From: Selaginella moellendorffii
Taxonomy: Eukaryota; Streptophyta; Lycopodiopsida; Selaginellales; Selaginellaceae
Direction: 5' to 3'
DNA length: 64,000 nt
Assembly: GCF_000143415.4 (NCBI RefSeq)
Contig: NW_003314263.1
Span: forward strand, 1,886,749-1,950,748
The position numbers were made by a program, and so were the translations under genes. How positions within the stretch are numbered: position 1 is the first letter of the stretch; each line of letters begins with the position of its first letter. The notes beneath the pieces were generated by a model. That model did not search any database. It had not been told where the DNA came from and was given only the letters and a program-made list of their open reading frames with translations. Shown here piece after piece: positions 1 through 12,334 of the stretch.

Positions 1-299
1 ATGTAGTATATAAATAGCACTTAGACGTGCTGGAAAACAACCCCCACTCACTATTGTATGCATTTGCATTGATTTAACCATCTTTTCTCTCACCTATGAC
101 TATTTGTGCAAAGTAGAATTGAGAGAGTGATATATATTTATCTTTACTCATGCCTTTGGGGTTTAAAGTTGAGTTTTATTCTATTCTATTCTTATTCTTC
201 TCCTCTTTTTCTCTTCTCTACATTCTTGTCTCTATTTATTTGTCACTATTTTGCAGACAGGGGCAAGAATGTGAGTATAGACAGAAAAAGCCTTATTCA
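1..299 (+). repeat. Partial LTR, 5' end outside the window
   Basis: This segment matches the two LTRs at 3418-3878 and 6318-6776 in the same orientation. It shares the stretch from the AT-rich 'atgtagtatataaata' motif through 'ttgcagacaggggcaagaatgtgagtata' and ends at the equivalent CA (position 299). No primer-binding-like sequence follows it, so it is either the 3' LTR of an element lying upstream of the window or a solo LTR. Confidence 0.85.
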
Positions 300-2663
300 A
301 AGACTGAGGGTTAAGGGCCTTAGGTGAGAGTGAGTATGGACTCAAAAAATCCACTCAAAGAAGTGCTTAAAAGCAACTCTCACTCTTAGAAGGGAAATTG
401 ATTGCAATGCTCCCAGCTTATATAGAGTTGTGCCCTATTTGAGTACTATAGGGCTTATTAATTTTCACTCTTTCCTAGGGGTTTGTAAGCAACTAAAGGG
501 AACGACTCAAAAGATGATCCATGGGGTTTAAATATAGAGGGCAAAAGGCCCATGAATAAGAGTGCACCTTCTTTTCCAATTGGTTAAGGGTATTGGGATA
601 CTTGGGGTTAAGCATCTTTAGGTTTGAATAGTACTGGGTTGTGTGACCTAAAAAATCAGAGTTTATAAGGTTTATGCCTTTCCTTTGGGACAGAAGTGGG
701 GGAGTAAGGGTACTCATACTAGGCTGCTAGGCCACAATGTTTCCCCCTATATCCAGAAGCAAAAAATGCGCCCAAGGCTTGGGATTTAGAAGGTTTTATA
801 ATCAAGTTTTGTTGTACGAAGGATGTTAAAAATTTAGAGGTTTGGTGTGCTTGGCTACTTGTACCTATGAAGAATGTAGCTAAACCTTGAGTCTAGTTTA
901 ACCCTGGGAGGGGGATTGGGAGAAAATTTGGGAATCTAAAGATGGATGGCTAACACTTTATTGCTCATGTAGTGAATAGTTAAAACCAAGTAGGATCAAA
1001 TAGGAACTAGTACAATATGTGGGAACCTTAGCAAGGGAACTTAACTAAAGCTAAGGCAATCAAATAGACGAGGTAAGATGGTAAATTAAAAAGGAAAAAT
1101 TTATTTCTTATAATCATCAATATAAATGACAATATAAAGATGAAAAAAATCATAAAACATATTATTTGCCATATATTGGAAAATAAAAGAAGTATTGATC
1201 AGACTAATAAGTAGCATCATGTACTTGAAGTGGCTATAACAAGTATAAAATGTTATTTTCCACTCATCACCCCTTTGAATGTAAATGAGGCTATAAGCAC
1301 TATACAAATCAATCTTAGTGAAGAATTAGATATCTGAGATGTTGGAGCAACTCTTTAAGATCAATGGAAATAGATATTAATTAGGAATATACTACTTAAC
1401 ACCTTTAACTCCACTAATGAAAGTTTGTAAATGAAACCAAATGGTGGTGATTTCCACTCTACAAGATCAATAGAACAATTATAAAATTAATGTGCTAGCA
1501 AGATGTTAACTCTCCTCTTGTTAAAAACATCCTTAAGGTTGGTATACTTAAAGGGGAAAATGGACTTAATCATAATAGATAAAGATAGCATTAAATGAAT
1601 TGCATTTGTGAAGACAAAACCATAATCCTGACTATTAGCATCTTGGAACTCATATAAAAAAATATAATAAATTTGGATTGGAAAAAAACAGAAGAAAAAA
1701 GACTTAGAGAAGGGGAGAATTGTTTGATCAACATTATGCCACTTCCATGTTTAACAAACTATGGCATATAAATTAATAATAATAATCACTACTAGTAATT
1801 TAATTGTTTAAAAGAAGAGGAGAAAATAAAAATAGGGGAAAAAGAGGATATAGTATTATTTAAAGATTTATAACTTCTAGAAAATAAGGCATCCCATCTA
1901 ACACACTAAAGTTGTGATAGTGTTGTAAGGAAATTTATTAGTATGATGGTCTAAAACAAACTTTTAACAAAAAAAGACAATTACAATCAAATATTTAAGT
2001 GAAAGTAAACATCATAACCCAATTCTAGCATCCCTATATCAACTACTTTAATCAAAGCATTATTCTTATATTATTCTTCTTTCCAAGCTAAGCTTTTCAA
2101 CATTATAATCCTCCACCTTAAACAACCAAAAGATATTCATTTACCTTATTTCTATAATCACCTAATCCACCAAGGATTATGTGTGGCAGATTTAGATGTC
2201 TAAGTTTAAACAATATCATCCTATTCTAGCTATAGAAGTGCAAGATTTGCTATTGTCTAATAGTCATTGAGGAATACTTATTGTCTTAAACTCCTAAGTA
2301 AATTTAGTACTCGATCTTCTACAATCTTTTAAAGGTACAATACATATCTCATTATAAGGTAAATTAGTTAGGTACTATCCTTTTGAAAATCTATATAACA
2401 GCTATATAATAATATAGGATGAGATTAAAATATACTGTCACCATGGATCCTTGAAACTTTGGGGGATAAATAGTGATAAAATAGCCACTAAAAGCTCTTT
2501 TATTAAGCTAATACCCTTTTTCTAATTTACTTAAGAGGAGAGAAATAGGGTGCACTACAGTAGCTAAGATATATATGTATGAAAGTTTATTTATTTTCTA
2601 AATAACCATTTTTATTTGATAATAATAATAAATAATAAATCTACTTACCTAATAGGAGTAATA
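300..2663. other. AT-rich intergenic DNA without a recognisable gene
   Basis: All reading frames are broken by stops every few tens of codons and no conserved motif was recognised. The stretch is probably decayed repeat DNA. The last part could be the remains of the 5' LTR of the copia element that follows, because a copia-like primer-binding sequence begins at about 2664, but no LTR pair was found to prove it. Confidence 0.6.
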
Positions 2664-3417
2664 TGGTATTAGAGTTTTCTCTCTAGATCTTAAGATAGTG
2701 AGAAGTGATTCTCCAAAGGCAAAATAATGGTGAACAACCATAGAGAAGTGTTAATTGTTACTTAAAAACTAGATATAGGATTTAATTCCATTACCAGCAA
2801 ATGGGAGGGTAATCAACATCAAATGGCTATTCAAACTCAAGCTCAATACCACTAGTGAGGTGATACATTATAAATCTATAACTAAAAGTTTTTTGTATAT
2901 GGCAAGATTGATTTCTTATAAACATTCTCCTTAGTGATAAAGATGGTGCCCATTCAACTTTTTCTATAGATTGCAACTTGTTAGAATCTCGAAATTCACC
3001 AACTTAACATGAAAATGGACTTTCTTTATGGTGAGTTGCAAAAGTAAGTCTTCACCTCTCAACTAGAATGTTTTATCTAGCACAAAAGAGAAACACATAT
3101 CAAAAAAGCACTCTATAGTTTGTAGCAATATTCTAGGGCATGGTATGACTTTGTAGACCTGTTTCTTTGGCACTTGGCTTCATCAAAATTCAAGTAAATG
3201 GTAACGTTTAAATATACTCCTCATGAAGTAATGGAACAGCTTTGCTCTCTTTACATTTAATGTGGATAACAATTTGATAATTGCCACCAAAATAAACTTG
3301 ATACACTATTTTGAGTAGTGTTTTTAATCAAAATTTGAAGTCTAGAAATCTCTTTCATTTTGTCTTAGCATCTAGGTGTTCCAAATAACTAGAATAATTG
3401 ATCTTTTTCAAGAGCAC
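2664..3417 (+). mobile_element. Ty1/copia remnant, left part (PBS-like site and reverse transcriptase)
   Basis: At 2664 the sequence tggtattagag resembles the initiator-Met tRNA primer site of copia elements (TGGTATCAGAG). From about 2812 the + strand encodes decayed copia reverse transcriptase: an IKWLFKLK block, then HYKSITKSF, a block reading IHQLNMKMDFLYGEL (the family consensus is close to IHQMDVKTAFLNGEL), KALYSL then RAWYDFVD, and VDNNLIIA in place of the catalytic YVDD. Frames are interrupted by many stops, and gag, protease and integrase are missing between the primer site and the RT. The RT stops abruptly at 3417, where another LTR element is inserted, and resumes at 6777. Confidence 0.8.
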
Positions 3418-3878
3418 TGACAAAAAGGTAAATGTTTTATCTTATATATCATCCCAAGCAGAGCAAAAAGAGAAAGTTTAAATGCGATGGAGTTATGCCT
3501 AAGTTTAGACATCTAAAGAAGAAAAACCTGACCTAAGCAATGCTCATCATAAACAAAAGTGAAGTAGTTATAAACAGTTATAAAATTATGTAGTATATAA
3601 TTAGCACTTAGACATGTTGGAAAATAACCCCCACTCATTATTGTATGCATTTGTATTGAATTAACCATCTTTTATCCCACTTATTATTATTTGTGCAAAA
3701 GTAGAATTGAGAGAGTGACATATGTTTATCCTTACTTCGCATTTAAGGTTTAAAGCTAAGTTCTATTCTATTCTCTTCTCATTCTTCTCTTTTACTCTAA
3801 ATTTTTATCTTTGTTTGTTTATCACTATTTTGCAGGTAGGGGCAAGAATGCAAATATAGGCAGAAAAAGCTTTATTCA
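3418..3878 (+). repeat. 5' LTR of the nested element
   Basis: It starts tgacaaaaaggtaaatg and ends attca. It aligns along its length with 6318-6776 and over its last two thirds with 1-299. Confidence 0.9.
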
Positions 3879-3880
3879 CT

Positions 3881-3899
3881 TTTGGCAGCCACAGTGGGA
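3881..3899 (+). other. Primer-binding-like site
   Basis: The sequence tttggcagccacagtggga lies two bases downstream of the 5' LTR and resembles the TTTGGCGCCCACCGTGGGG type of site seen in many plant LTR elements. Confidence 0.65.
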
Positions 3900-6310
3900 T
3901 AAACTGCCACTCTTTGGTTTGAAAAACAACCAGGAAAAGATCATTTATGAATTTCAAACATACATAACACTAAGAATCACAAGTAGATCTTTTTAGTGAT
4001 TGTAAAGGCATTGAGCCTAGACAACACTGAACAAAAGAGTTCTTTTTGCAATTGCAATGGCCTAGTGCTTAAATAATGCAAGAAAGATAGTTTTCAACTA
4101 TCACCTAAGCCATAGAGTATGGGACGAGTTTGAAATTGGAGTTCAGCATATATTGCAAAAAAACTCAAATTCAAATTGTTTCGCTAGCAAATTCTTGAGA
4201 AAAATCTAAAAAAAGAAGGAATGGAGTTTATTTGATATGGAAAACACAATTAACTGCTCTAAAATTCTTTCCTTCTGAATAAGTTCTCATTTGAGTTTTT
4301 AGAAGATACATTTTTTAGTAGCATGTCACAACTTTTCTAGGCATATACAAGTAGGAAAATTAAGCATCTGTAACTCTTGTTTTCGACTCCAATTTAAAAA
4401 GAGTTAAAGCCAACCTTAATGAAGAATAAATTGGGGAATTATTCACCAAAGTTTTACAAAACTTTGACAAAGGCAGAATCACAATTAAAACATTATGTTG
4501 TCTCAAGGCTTTGATCCAAGGTCTTTTAGCTTAGATTACTACTCAGATACGGTTTGAGAGTAGACTTGTCATGAGTTTAACTCTCTTACACATATTGTAA
4601 GAGCTTATAAAACTTGAACAAAACTCACAAGTCGAAAATTTAAAAACAATTATCACAAATCGCTCTAATTGTTCAAACAACTATATGACACCTAGGCAAA
4701 TTAATCAAGACTCATTTTTTACACATAGAAAGCTTACTTAAATAAGCTTAAGAATTTGTCATACAAGTTTAAGTAGAGACTTGTATTGACCATTACCACT
4801 CATTGACAAAGAGGCTAAAGAAAAATTTATTTTGAAAAGCAAGTTTTGTCTAGATCTGAAGCAAAATCTTCCATAAATTAGCTATTATATGTTTGGAAAA
4901 CTATCTAATATAATTCCACAAGAAAATTGATCTAGAATAAGCTATCATACACTAGATAGTTTGACCCTTATATTGATTCCACAGGGCAATTTCACGAAAT
5001 GGTTTCCATGCTCTATTCAAATTAGTCCCTAATATTGATTTAGTTTGCATAAAACTTGCTAAAAGCAATAGGCCACTCTTTTTAATTCCATAATTGTAAA
5101 GGCAAAGTTGGTTATAAGCTAGAGGGTAAGACCCATTGTGAAGTAAACAAACTACTCTAGAATTGGCTATCACACACCAGAGACCTTGCACTAAATTAAT
5201 TTTAACTATACTAACCATAGGCAGAAAGGGAAGGTCCTCCTGGGCACTTATATGGAGAGATTAAGGATTGACAACCCTTTATAGTCTTAATAGAAGTTGA
5301 ATGAGGGAATTGAGATAGACAAAATAAGAATGTTTACCAACGATCTATCACACTTATCAAAAGATACATTTTGCTTATAAATTTAAATGGAAGTTAGTTA
5401 ATCCTCACTTTATATGACTAAGCAAAAGTATAAGAAAGATAAAACTAAACTATCTTATATGTCTAACTAACCCAATGAATGATAAATTTAACGAAATTAC
5501 TTAAACAACTTGACGAATTACCAAGCAAAATACTTGATAATATTCTATTCAAGGTATATAGAAGTTTGACTCCTGGTACCTTTACTATTATCAAAGGTGT
5601 AATAATACATCTAGATTACTTTGTAGGTACATAGTGTGAGTGATATTTATATATATGGAGTTACATATACAAAAAGAAAATAGTACCAAGATTCTTCCTA
5701 AACAGAGAGATAGTTTGCCTATTCAAGTTAGACACAAATCCTGAGTATTATAACTTGCAAAGGATTTATAAAATTCCGCCTACTAGACAATTGCTAAAAT
5801 TTTATACAATCTTAGACAAAGAAGCTATTGTAGGAACTTTAATAGTTCACAATAAAACTTGGATACCCATAGGCAGAAATACACTTGCTAATAATTAGGT
5901 TAATAGACATTAGATCAATCCTGAATCTGGATTGATAAGCAAGCAGCCAATTGACGAACCGATACAGCCGGTAAAAGACGAGGAAACAACGAAATACCAT
6001 ATACAAATCTTGAGCTACCTCAAGACAATCACCAAGAAAGTAGATGGAATCGTGGGCAAGCAGAATTATCAACACCACATAATCCAAGAACTCAAGAGTG
6101 CAATCCTTGCTTCCACATCCACTGATGCAGAGCACATCAACTATCAGGACTAGCACATTGCAATGTTCGATCAGGAAAATCATATCATATATCAAGAATT
6201 CGATAATCTACGCTAAAGCATTGAGCTTGTCACTATAAAGATCAGGCTTAGCAACCTGGAGTAGGATTTGGAAAATCTAATTACCTAAGGATAGGTAATA
6301 GCTTTGTCAT

Positions 6311-6317
6311 GGGGGAG
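6311..6317 (+). other. Polypurine tract
   Basis: gggggag sits directly against the TG of the 3' LTR, where plus-strand DNA synthesis of an LTR retrotransposon is primed. Confidence 0.75.
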
Positions 6318-6776
6318 TGATGAAGAGGTAAATGTTTTATCTTGTGTATTATCCTAGGCAGAGCAAAAGAAGAAAGTTTAGGTGAAATGGAATTATGCTT
6401 AAGCTTATGCATCTAAAAAAGAAAGATCTGATCTAGGCAACATTTGTCATAAACAAGTGTGAAACAGTTATAAATGATTATAAAATTATGTAATATATAA
6501 ATAACACTTAGACATGCTAGAAACAACCCCCACTCACTATGATATGCATTTGCATTAAATTAACTTCTTTTCTTTTACCTATGATTGTTTCTGCAAAAAT
6601 AGAGTTGAGAGAGTGATATTTTCTTATCCTTATTCATGCCTTTGGGGTTAAAGCTAAGTTCTATTTCATTCTTTTATCATTCTTCTTCTCTTCTCTACAT
6701 TTTTATCTTTGTTTGTTTGTCATTATTTTGCAGATAGGGGCAAGAATGTGAGTATAGGCAAAAAAAGCATTACTCA
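6318..6776 (+). repeat. 3' LTR of the nested element
   Basis: It starts tgatgaagaggtaaatg and ends attactca. It aligns with 3418-3878, with numerous substitutions. Confidence 0.9.
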
Positions 6777-7010
6777 AACACTATATAGAGGAAGTTCTTG
6801 CTAAGCTTAACATAAAATATGCTAAAATAATTGCAACACCACTTCCAATAGACTTGCACTTACAAAAACACAAAATCATTTATTTAAGGAGGAGAAGTAG
6901 GATGTGAGGAATATCCCACATAAACAAGCAATTAAATATTTAATTTATCTTGCAATATGCACAAGGAAAAACTCAATCTTTACTATTAAAGAAGTGCCCA
7001 AGTTCTTAGA
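6777..7010 (+). mobile_element. Ty1/copia remnant, right part (end of reverse transcriptase)
   Basis: This continues the copia RT interrupted at 3417. Joining ...LFQE (up to 3417) to HYIEEVLAKLNIKYAK (from 6777) restores one frame across the insertion, once a single copy of the target duplication is counted. It then reads IATPLPIDLHL and later KYLIYLAICTR, matching the copia blocks ISTPLP and SLMYAMVCTRPD. Beyond about 7010 similarity fades and stops accumulate. Confidence 0.8.
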
Positions 7011-8376
7011 AAGGTACATCTAATTACAGGTTGAGGACAAACCCTTTATATTACCTCCTAGAATGAAACTTAACCATTTTAGACAAAATACAATATTATC
7101 AACTTTATCTTTAAGGATTGGTTTGGGGAAGAAGGTGGTGAAGAAAGTTTTATAGAACTCCTTTGCAACTGTAAGAGGTGGAATAAGAAGCTTTATGGTA
7201 TAAAATAATATCTATATTTTTACCTTTGTTTACACCATAGAATACCTCATTTGGATTTCTATTAAATAAATCTACAAAAGAAAAAAAACTTAAAACAATG
7301 TTCTTAATTGAATTAGACTATACCTTCATGAATTATAGCATTTATATATCTTGTGCTCTAAGCCTTCACCATAGTGTTAAGAGAGATATTGGAATGCCTT
7401 CCAAATGGATTAAGTGCTAGAGCAACATAGCACCTCATCTTTGTATATCTACCACCTTTTGATGCCCTAAGCATGCTCTATTGAAGTGTCTTCACAATCT
7501 GAGGCCGAGCAAGCACATACCTACACTAACAATAGTCGAGAAAGAAGCCTCTTCCCCAGGCAAGCACCCTCTTAAATGACACATAAAAACCACCATGGGT
7601 ATAAGCATAGCATTGTAACTTGGAGAAGGCCTCCCACTCAATCTAATAGGCATCATTAGCCTTGCTAGGATCCCCATCAAGAAAATGTAGTGATTGTGAG
7701 ATTCTAGCCTAGTAATAAAAGATGTGGATGGCTAGACCTTAGAAATGAGAGAGGGTGAATTTGGCAGTGGTGACACAATTATTGGCACTAGAGAAGTGGC
7801 ATAAACTTGAGCTATATATGGTAATGTAGAGTGTTGGCCAAGACATAGCAATATAGCATATTGGAGATGGGTTTGCTAGAGTGTATAAAATCATTGCAGC
7901 AATTAGCACATCAAGGGGTGGCCCTTTTCCATCCTTACCTATGGGATTCAGCCATAGCCATGACTAAACATCACCATCCCCCCAAATCCTAAAGAGCTTT
8001 CTTGTTTAGTCTAGTTGTGCTTCAACTGAGAAGTGAAGTGGCCCAGTAAAAGAAATTAGATGTTTGCTCTTGGAGAGTAAGAGAAAAAATAAACAATCAA
8101 GTAAGAGATCTGTGCCATAATACAACCTAGTGGTATATCCTAAAGGAATAACTCAACTATTCCACACCCAATTAGGCAGTATGGCCAATCTTGTGTCTAC
8201 TCATCATGGTCCCTCAAAGGGGACCATGGTGGCATATGAAGGATGAGGCAGTTCCTGGGTAGGGCGAGCACGTTCCCGCCCAGAATGGGCAAGCCGGGCA
8301 TTAGCCCGGCGAGCACGTTCTGGAGGGAATGAGTGAGCCCGTGCCCGGGAACAGCTTTAACGGGCTGTGGCAAGAC
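7011..8376. other. Intergenic or decayed repeat DNA
   Basis: No convincing coding sequence was found; the 62-aa reverse-strand ORF near 7492-7680 has no recognisable motif. Around 8240-8360 the base composition becomes abruptly GC-rich, with a perfect 7-bp inverted repeat (gccgggc, 8293-8299; gcccggc, 8304-8310) and two copies of ggcgagcacgtt about 50 bp apart. Confidence 0.5.
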
Positions 8377-8943
8377 TGTTAACGGACATGTGGAAGAATG
8401 TTATTCGAGGATGAGAGGGTTTTCTAGAATTGGCAGCTGGTACCCTAGTTCTCCAAAACCTGGCAGCTGACAGCTAGGTTTTGGAGAACCTAGCAATTGT
8501 CAGCCACGTTCTCACAGAGAACCTGACTCAATCCGATGGCTGCCAACGGTTGGATCAAGTTAATGGGCAAGCCACAGCCTGTTAAGGCCTAGTAATTGAA
8601 GCCTGGTAGTCATAAGTGTTCGGTAGTGATAACCTCCATCACAGTGCAAACCAAATCTGTGTCCCAAAATGTGGGAGCAAGGCGGTAATGACATTAGATG
8701 GCTGATGAAGAGGAGCCATTGGCAGCCCAAATGGTTCCTCTAGAATGTACCTCATACCCTCTATTACAAACTAGATCATATGGAATGTAAGATATATAGG
8801 ACGTGGCTAATGGAGTGGAGAAGGTTTTTTATTTTCTTTCTCTGACTTCCTTTCTATCCTTTCTTTATTTCTGCTCATTCTCCTTCTTGCATTCCCTTTA
8901 ATTCATGAGAAGGAATGATTAATATTACAATTCATTCCTTACA
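8377..8943 (+). repeat. Probable 5' LTR of the gypsy element
   Basis: The 3' boundary (CA at 8943) is well supported by the match to 11868. The 5' boundary at TGTTAACGGAC is inferred from its resemblance to TGTTACGGAC at 11756 and is uncertain. Confidence 0.5.
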
Positions 8944-11755
8944 TTTGGTTGCCCATGGGCTGAAAGTGACAAATCTACTGTGTCCATTGCCTCTTATTCT
9001 AAGTGATTTCCTTTATGATGGGTTTCATTGCGATCTAAGATCCATCCTCACTCGTGTGGTAGGTTTCTTTGCATGCAATTGAGTTTTTTTTTTTTGGCAG
9101 TGTGGTATAGCAAAGATTCAAAGATGAGCACCATGCTATGGGTAATTAAGAAATCACGAGATCGATGGAAAAAGGAGGGCGAATTAAGCATCATTATTGT
9201 TCATAACTCAAAAGAATTGCCACAGCACGCCATGGCTAGGGAATCAGTCAGTGAGTTGAAGGGGATGCTTCAATTGTTCATGCAGCAATATCTTGAGAAT
9301 CATAAGCAATTAATGAGCTAGCAAGATCTTCAAGCCTTCAAGAAACATTAGCTTCACAATTAGTACAAGATAGTGGGGGTACTAGAGGAGGTGCTCACAC
9401 AATGTAATATTGTTTCCCTCTTAACAACTTTAGTGGTGGATGTAGCTTAGGCAAAACCAGCCTCTATTTGGGAAGTAATGGTGGTAGCACTCAACACAAA
9501 TTAATGATTTCATGAGATTGAAGGGCATTTTTTATGACTAGAGCATATCGTTGGACAGATCTAGCCTTCATGAGAGATCTTACCATTTAATTACATTGGA
9601 AACAACTTTAGAAACCGTGGAAAGAGATGACACCTCAGGAGAAGGTGAAATGAACAAAAGACCTTAAATTGGGGAAGTGTTTCGATTGTAGCAAGCATTG
9701 GAGCAAAGGCCACTATCTTTTTTGTTAAAATAAGGTGGCAATCTAAGGATGGGTTGCAATGCTATGTTTCAAAGAGGATGAAAAAGGCATGTTGCATAAA
9801 GTGGATTTGGATGACATTGATGATATAGAGGAGGTGTTTGTATGGGAAGGTGGCCAAGACAGCAATTGAGCAAGTGGCAAAGCATGAGATATCATTCCTA
9901 GACCTGCATTCCTCAAAAAAACTAGACAACAATGCTTGTTTGAAGGGCTAGATCAATGGTTAGGTTACTTTTGGCTTGTCGGACCCTAGCACATCACACA
10001 CTTCCATCAACTAGATAAGTTACGTGCTACTTCCTCTCTCAAGAAATTTCAAGCTTTTCTTGGCTTTGCTAATTACTTGCGAGTTTGTGCAACACTTTGA
10101 ACAGTGGCTGCCCCCCCCCCCCCCCCCCCCCTTTTTCTTGACATTGATATTGTTCATCGACGTTCAAGGTTCCTTCAATCCATTAAAGGAACAACTATTG
10201 TCTGCTCCAATACTTGTCCTCCCAAATTTTTCTAAGGAATTTTGAGACAGATGCTTCAGATGTAGGAGTTGGTGGTGTACTCTTACAAGACTCTCACTTC
10301 ATCGCTTTCGAGAGCTATCGATTTTCTCTGGCTGAATCTTGCATGGTGTACAAACAGGAGATGACAAGAGTGATTCACGCAATTCATAAATGGCACCACT
10401 ACCTCTCATTTTGCCATTTTTGCCAACAAGTGGATCACCTCAGCTTGCAGTTCCTGATGGATCAACAGCACCTTAGCAAGGAACAATGTTGTTGGATCGA
10501 GGAACTACAGGCTCTTGACTTCACGATTGAATATATACCAGGTACTTCCAATACAATTCCTGATGCTCTTTCATGCATGTTTGCAAAGCCAAAAGGTTCT
10601 GCTATTTGCCATATAAATAATAATTTACTCATATACTCATATAATTTGTATGAGTATGAAGATGACCTTGCTGTCTGGACATTGTCCGCAGGACAACATC
10701 ATTCCAAGTATGTCCTTGATGAGGGCCTTCTCTGGATAAAGGGTTGCATTGTCTTGAGTAGCAGGCATGACCTTCACAAACAGGTGTTCCGTGACTGCCA
10801 CTCTAGCTTGGTGACTGGACATCCGGGAGGAACATCGACTAGATGCTATCAGACTCCATTTTATTGGAAAGAAATGCATAAATGCTTGGTTTGTCAACAG
10901 ACTAAGCATGAGATGGTTCCATCTCGCAGTTGGTCCATTTGATAGTATTAACATGGATTTTATTGTCGGCCTTCCTTCTGTCCGAGGTGCCATATTTGTG
11001 ATCATGAATCGTTTCACCAAGGTCGGCTGGTTTATACCAACGAAATCCACTGCTACAGCCAAGGAGGGTCGTTGAGCAGTTCTGTTCCGAGGTCATTCAT
11101 TTTCATGGCCTTCCACACGAAACTAGTTTGGACTGAGATCAACTATTTCACACATTGGAAGTGTCTTTGAGCTTTAGGTTTGTATACCATCCACAGCAAA
11201 CTGTGGAGGGATATCTCCCTGGCTACACTATGGATTTTCCATTGTCCTGGTACAAGTGGCTCGGCAGACAAGTGGATAAGCTCCTTTTCCTGCACCAGAC
11301 TGTTTCTGAGCACCTGTCCTTGTCAACAGATCTCCATCAGCTTGTCCATCAGTGACTAATTGCAGCTCAGATAGAATGAAACATTTCGCTGATTGCCACA
11401 AATCTTCTCAGACTTTTGAGCTTAGGGACTACGTCTATGTTCATTTCCACTTCTGCTCACTCCAAGCTTCATCCCAGGTTCTTTGATCCATTCTTAGTGG
11501 TCGAGAAGATCAATAAAGTTGCTTTTCATCTAAAGCTTCTCATGTCAACAAAACTCCATGATGTGTTCCACATTTCCGAATTGAAGCAGCACTTCAGACT
11601 TCTTCCACCTTTGGCCACACTCCCTCTTCCTTAGGTGTCTTTCTGTTAGGTTCTAAAACAGACACTTGGATCATCCACGTGGGGCAAACTTTGTTCCCTC
11701 CCGAGCTCGAATCTTTGCGCGCACTTTTTTAATGGCAGCCAGTGTTCCCTAGTGA

Positions 11756-11868
11756 TGTTACGGACTCGACAAGGAGTATGGAAAGTTTTTTATTTTCTTT
11801 CTCAATGTTTTCCCTTCTCCTTTCCTTTCATATTGGGGAGTGATCGATACTACAATTCACTCCTTACA
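11756..11868 (+). repeat. Shortened 3' LTR of the gypsy element
   Basis: About 113 bp matches the two ends of 8377-8943 but lacks the middle. This looks like an internal deletion within the 3' LTR. Confidence 0.55.
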
Positions 11869-12334
11869 CCCTCCTGCCGTAAGGAGGGGAGGATCAACTC
11901 AGCAATCCATTATTTTAGGTTTGTGTGTGGCATGGTGGCCATTGTGATGAGACACGCAGCGTTTTGAGTTAGGTGGGATGATGAGGGGCCAGGGTTAGAT
12001 AGTATCCAGCACAACTGTGAGTCCTCACATCCGACACCTTCACAGCTACTGGTTCAGACCATGACATACATGGTATTTCAAGGGGAAATGATCGTGGGGT
12101 GGCCGGAAGTTGTGGCTGGTTGTTCACCCGCCGTCGCGCAATTCGGCACTGCTGTTTTGATGTGAGGTTGGACGCACTCTGGGGCCAGCGACTGGCTTGA
12201 AAGTAGTTCTAATCAAGGTTATCGCTAAGACAGGTATGGGTACCTGAAGATAAAGTATGTCGGAGATCGTGGATGGATGAGAAAGGCTGGTTAAGGAACG
12301 TTCGTGCTGAGGTGGTGCCGTCAGGGGTCGGTAA

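Larger units (their letters stand above)
3418..6776 (+). mobile_element. Complete-structure non-autonomous LTR retrotransposon, nested in copia
   Basis: Two diverged LTRs (461 and 459 bp, both TG...CA) bound an internal region of about 2.4 kb. A gypsy-type primer-binding-like sequence (tttggcagccacagtggga) starts at 3881, two bases after the 5' LTR. A purine tract (gggggag, 6311-6317) abuts the 3' LTR. The 5-bp flanks are agcac (3413-3417) and aacac (6777-6781), a target duplication with one mismatch. The interior has no recognisable gag or pol; the only modest ORF (5932-6153) encodes 73 aa of unknown type. This makes it a small LARD-like passenger element dependent on proteins made elsewhere. 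The visible LTR divergence implies an old insertion. Confidence 0.9.
8377..11868 (+). mobile_element. Decayed Ty3/gypsy retrotransposon
   Basis: A long terminal segment ends tacaattcattccttaca at 8943 and a shorter one ends tacaattcactccttaca at 11868; both share the ggagt..ggtttttattttctttctc block. The 5' LTR probably begins at TGTTAACGGAC (8377), and the 3' copy begins near TGTTACGGAC (11756) with about 440 bp deleted inside. Between them on the + strand are a gag zinc knuckle (CFDCSKHWSKGHYLFC, 9678-9725), the RT thumb (FQAFLGFANYLR, about 10043), RNase H (TDASDVGVGGVLL, about 10248), the integrase zinc-binding region (near 10790-10890), integrase core pieces (about 10940-11350) and the linker to the 3' end (HPRFFDPFLVVEKI.., about 11460). 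Protease and most of RT are missing and frames are broken, so it cannot be active. Confidence 0.85.

Noticed and set aside
10637-11096. Minus-strand ORFs of 141 and 64 codons
   Set aside because: They are antisense to the RNase H/integrase part of the gypsy element.
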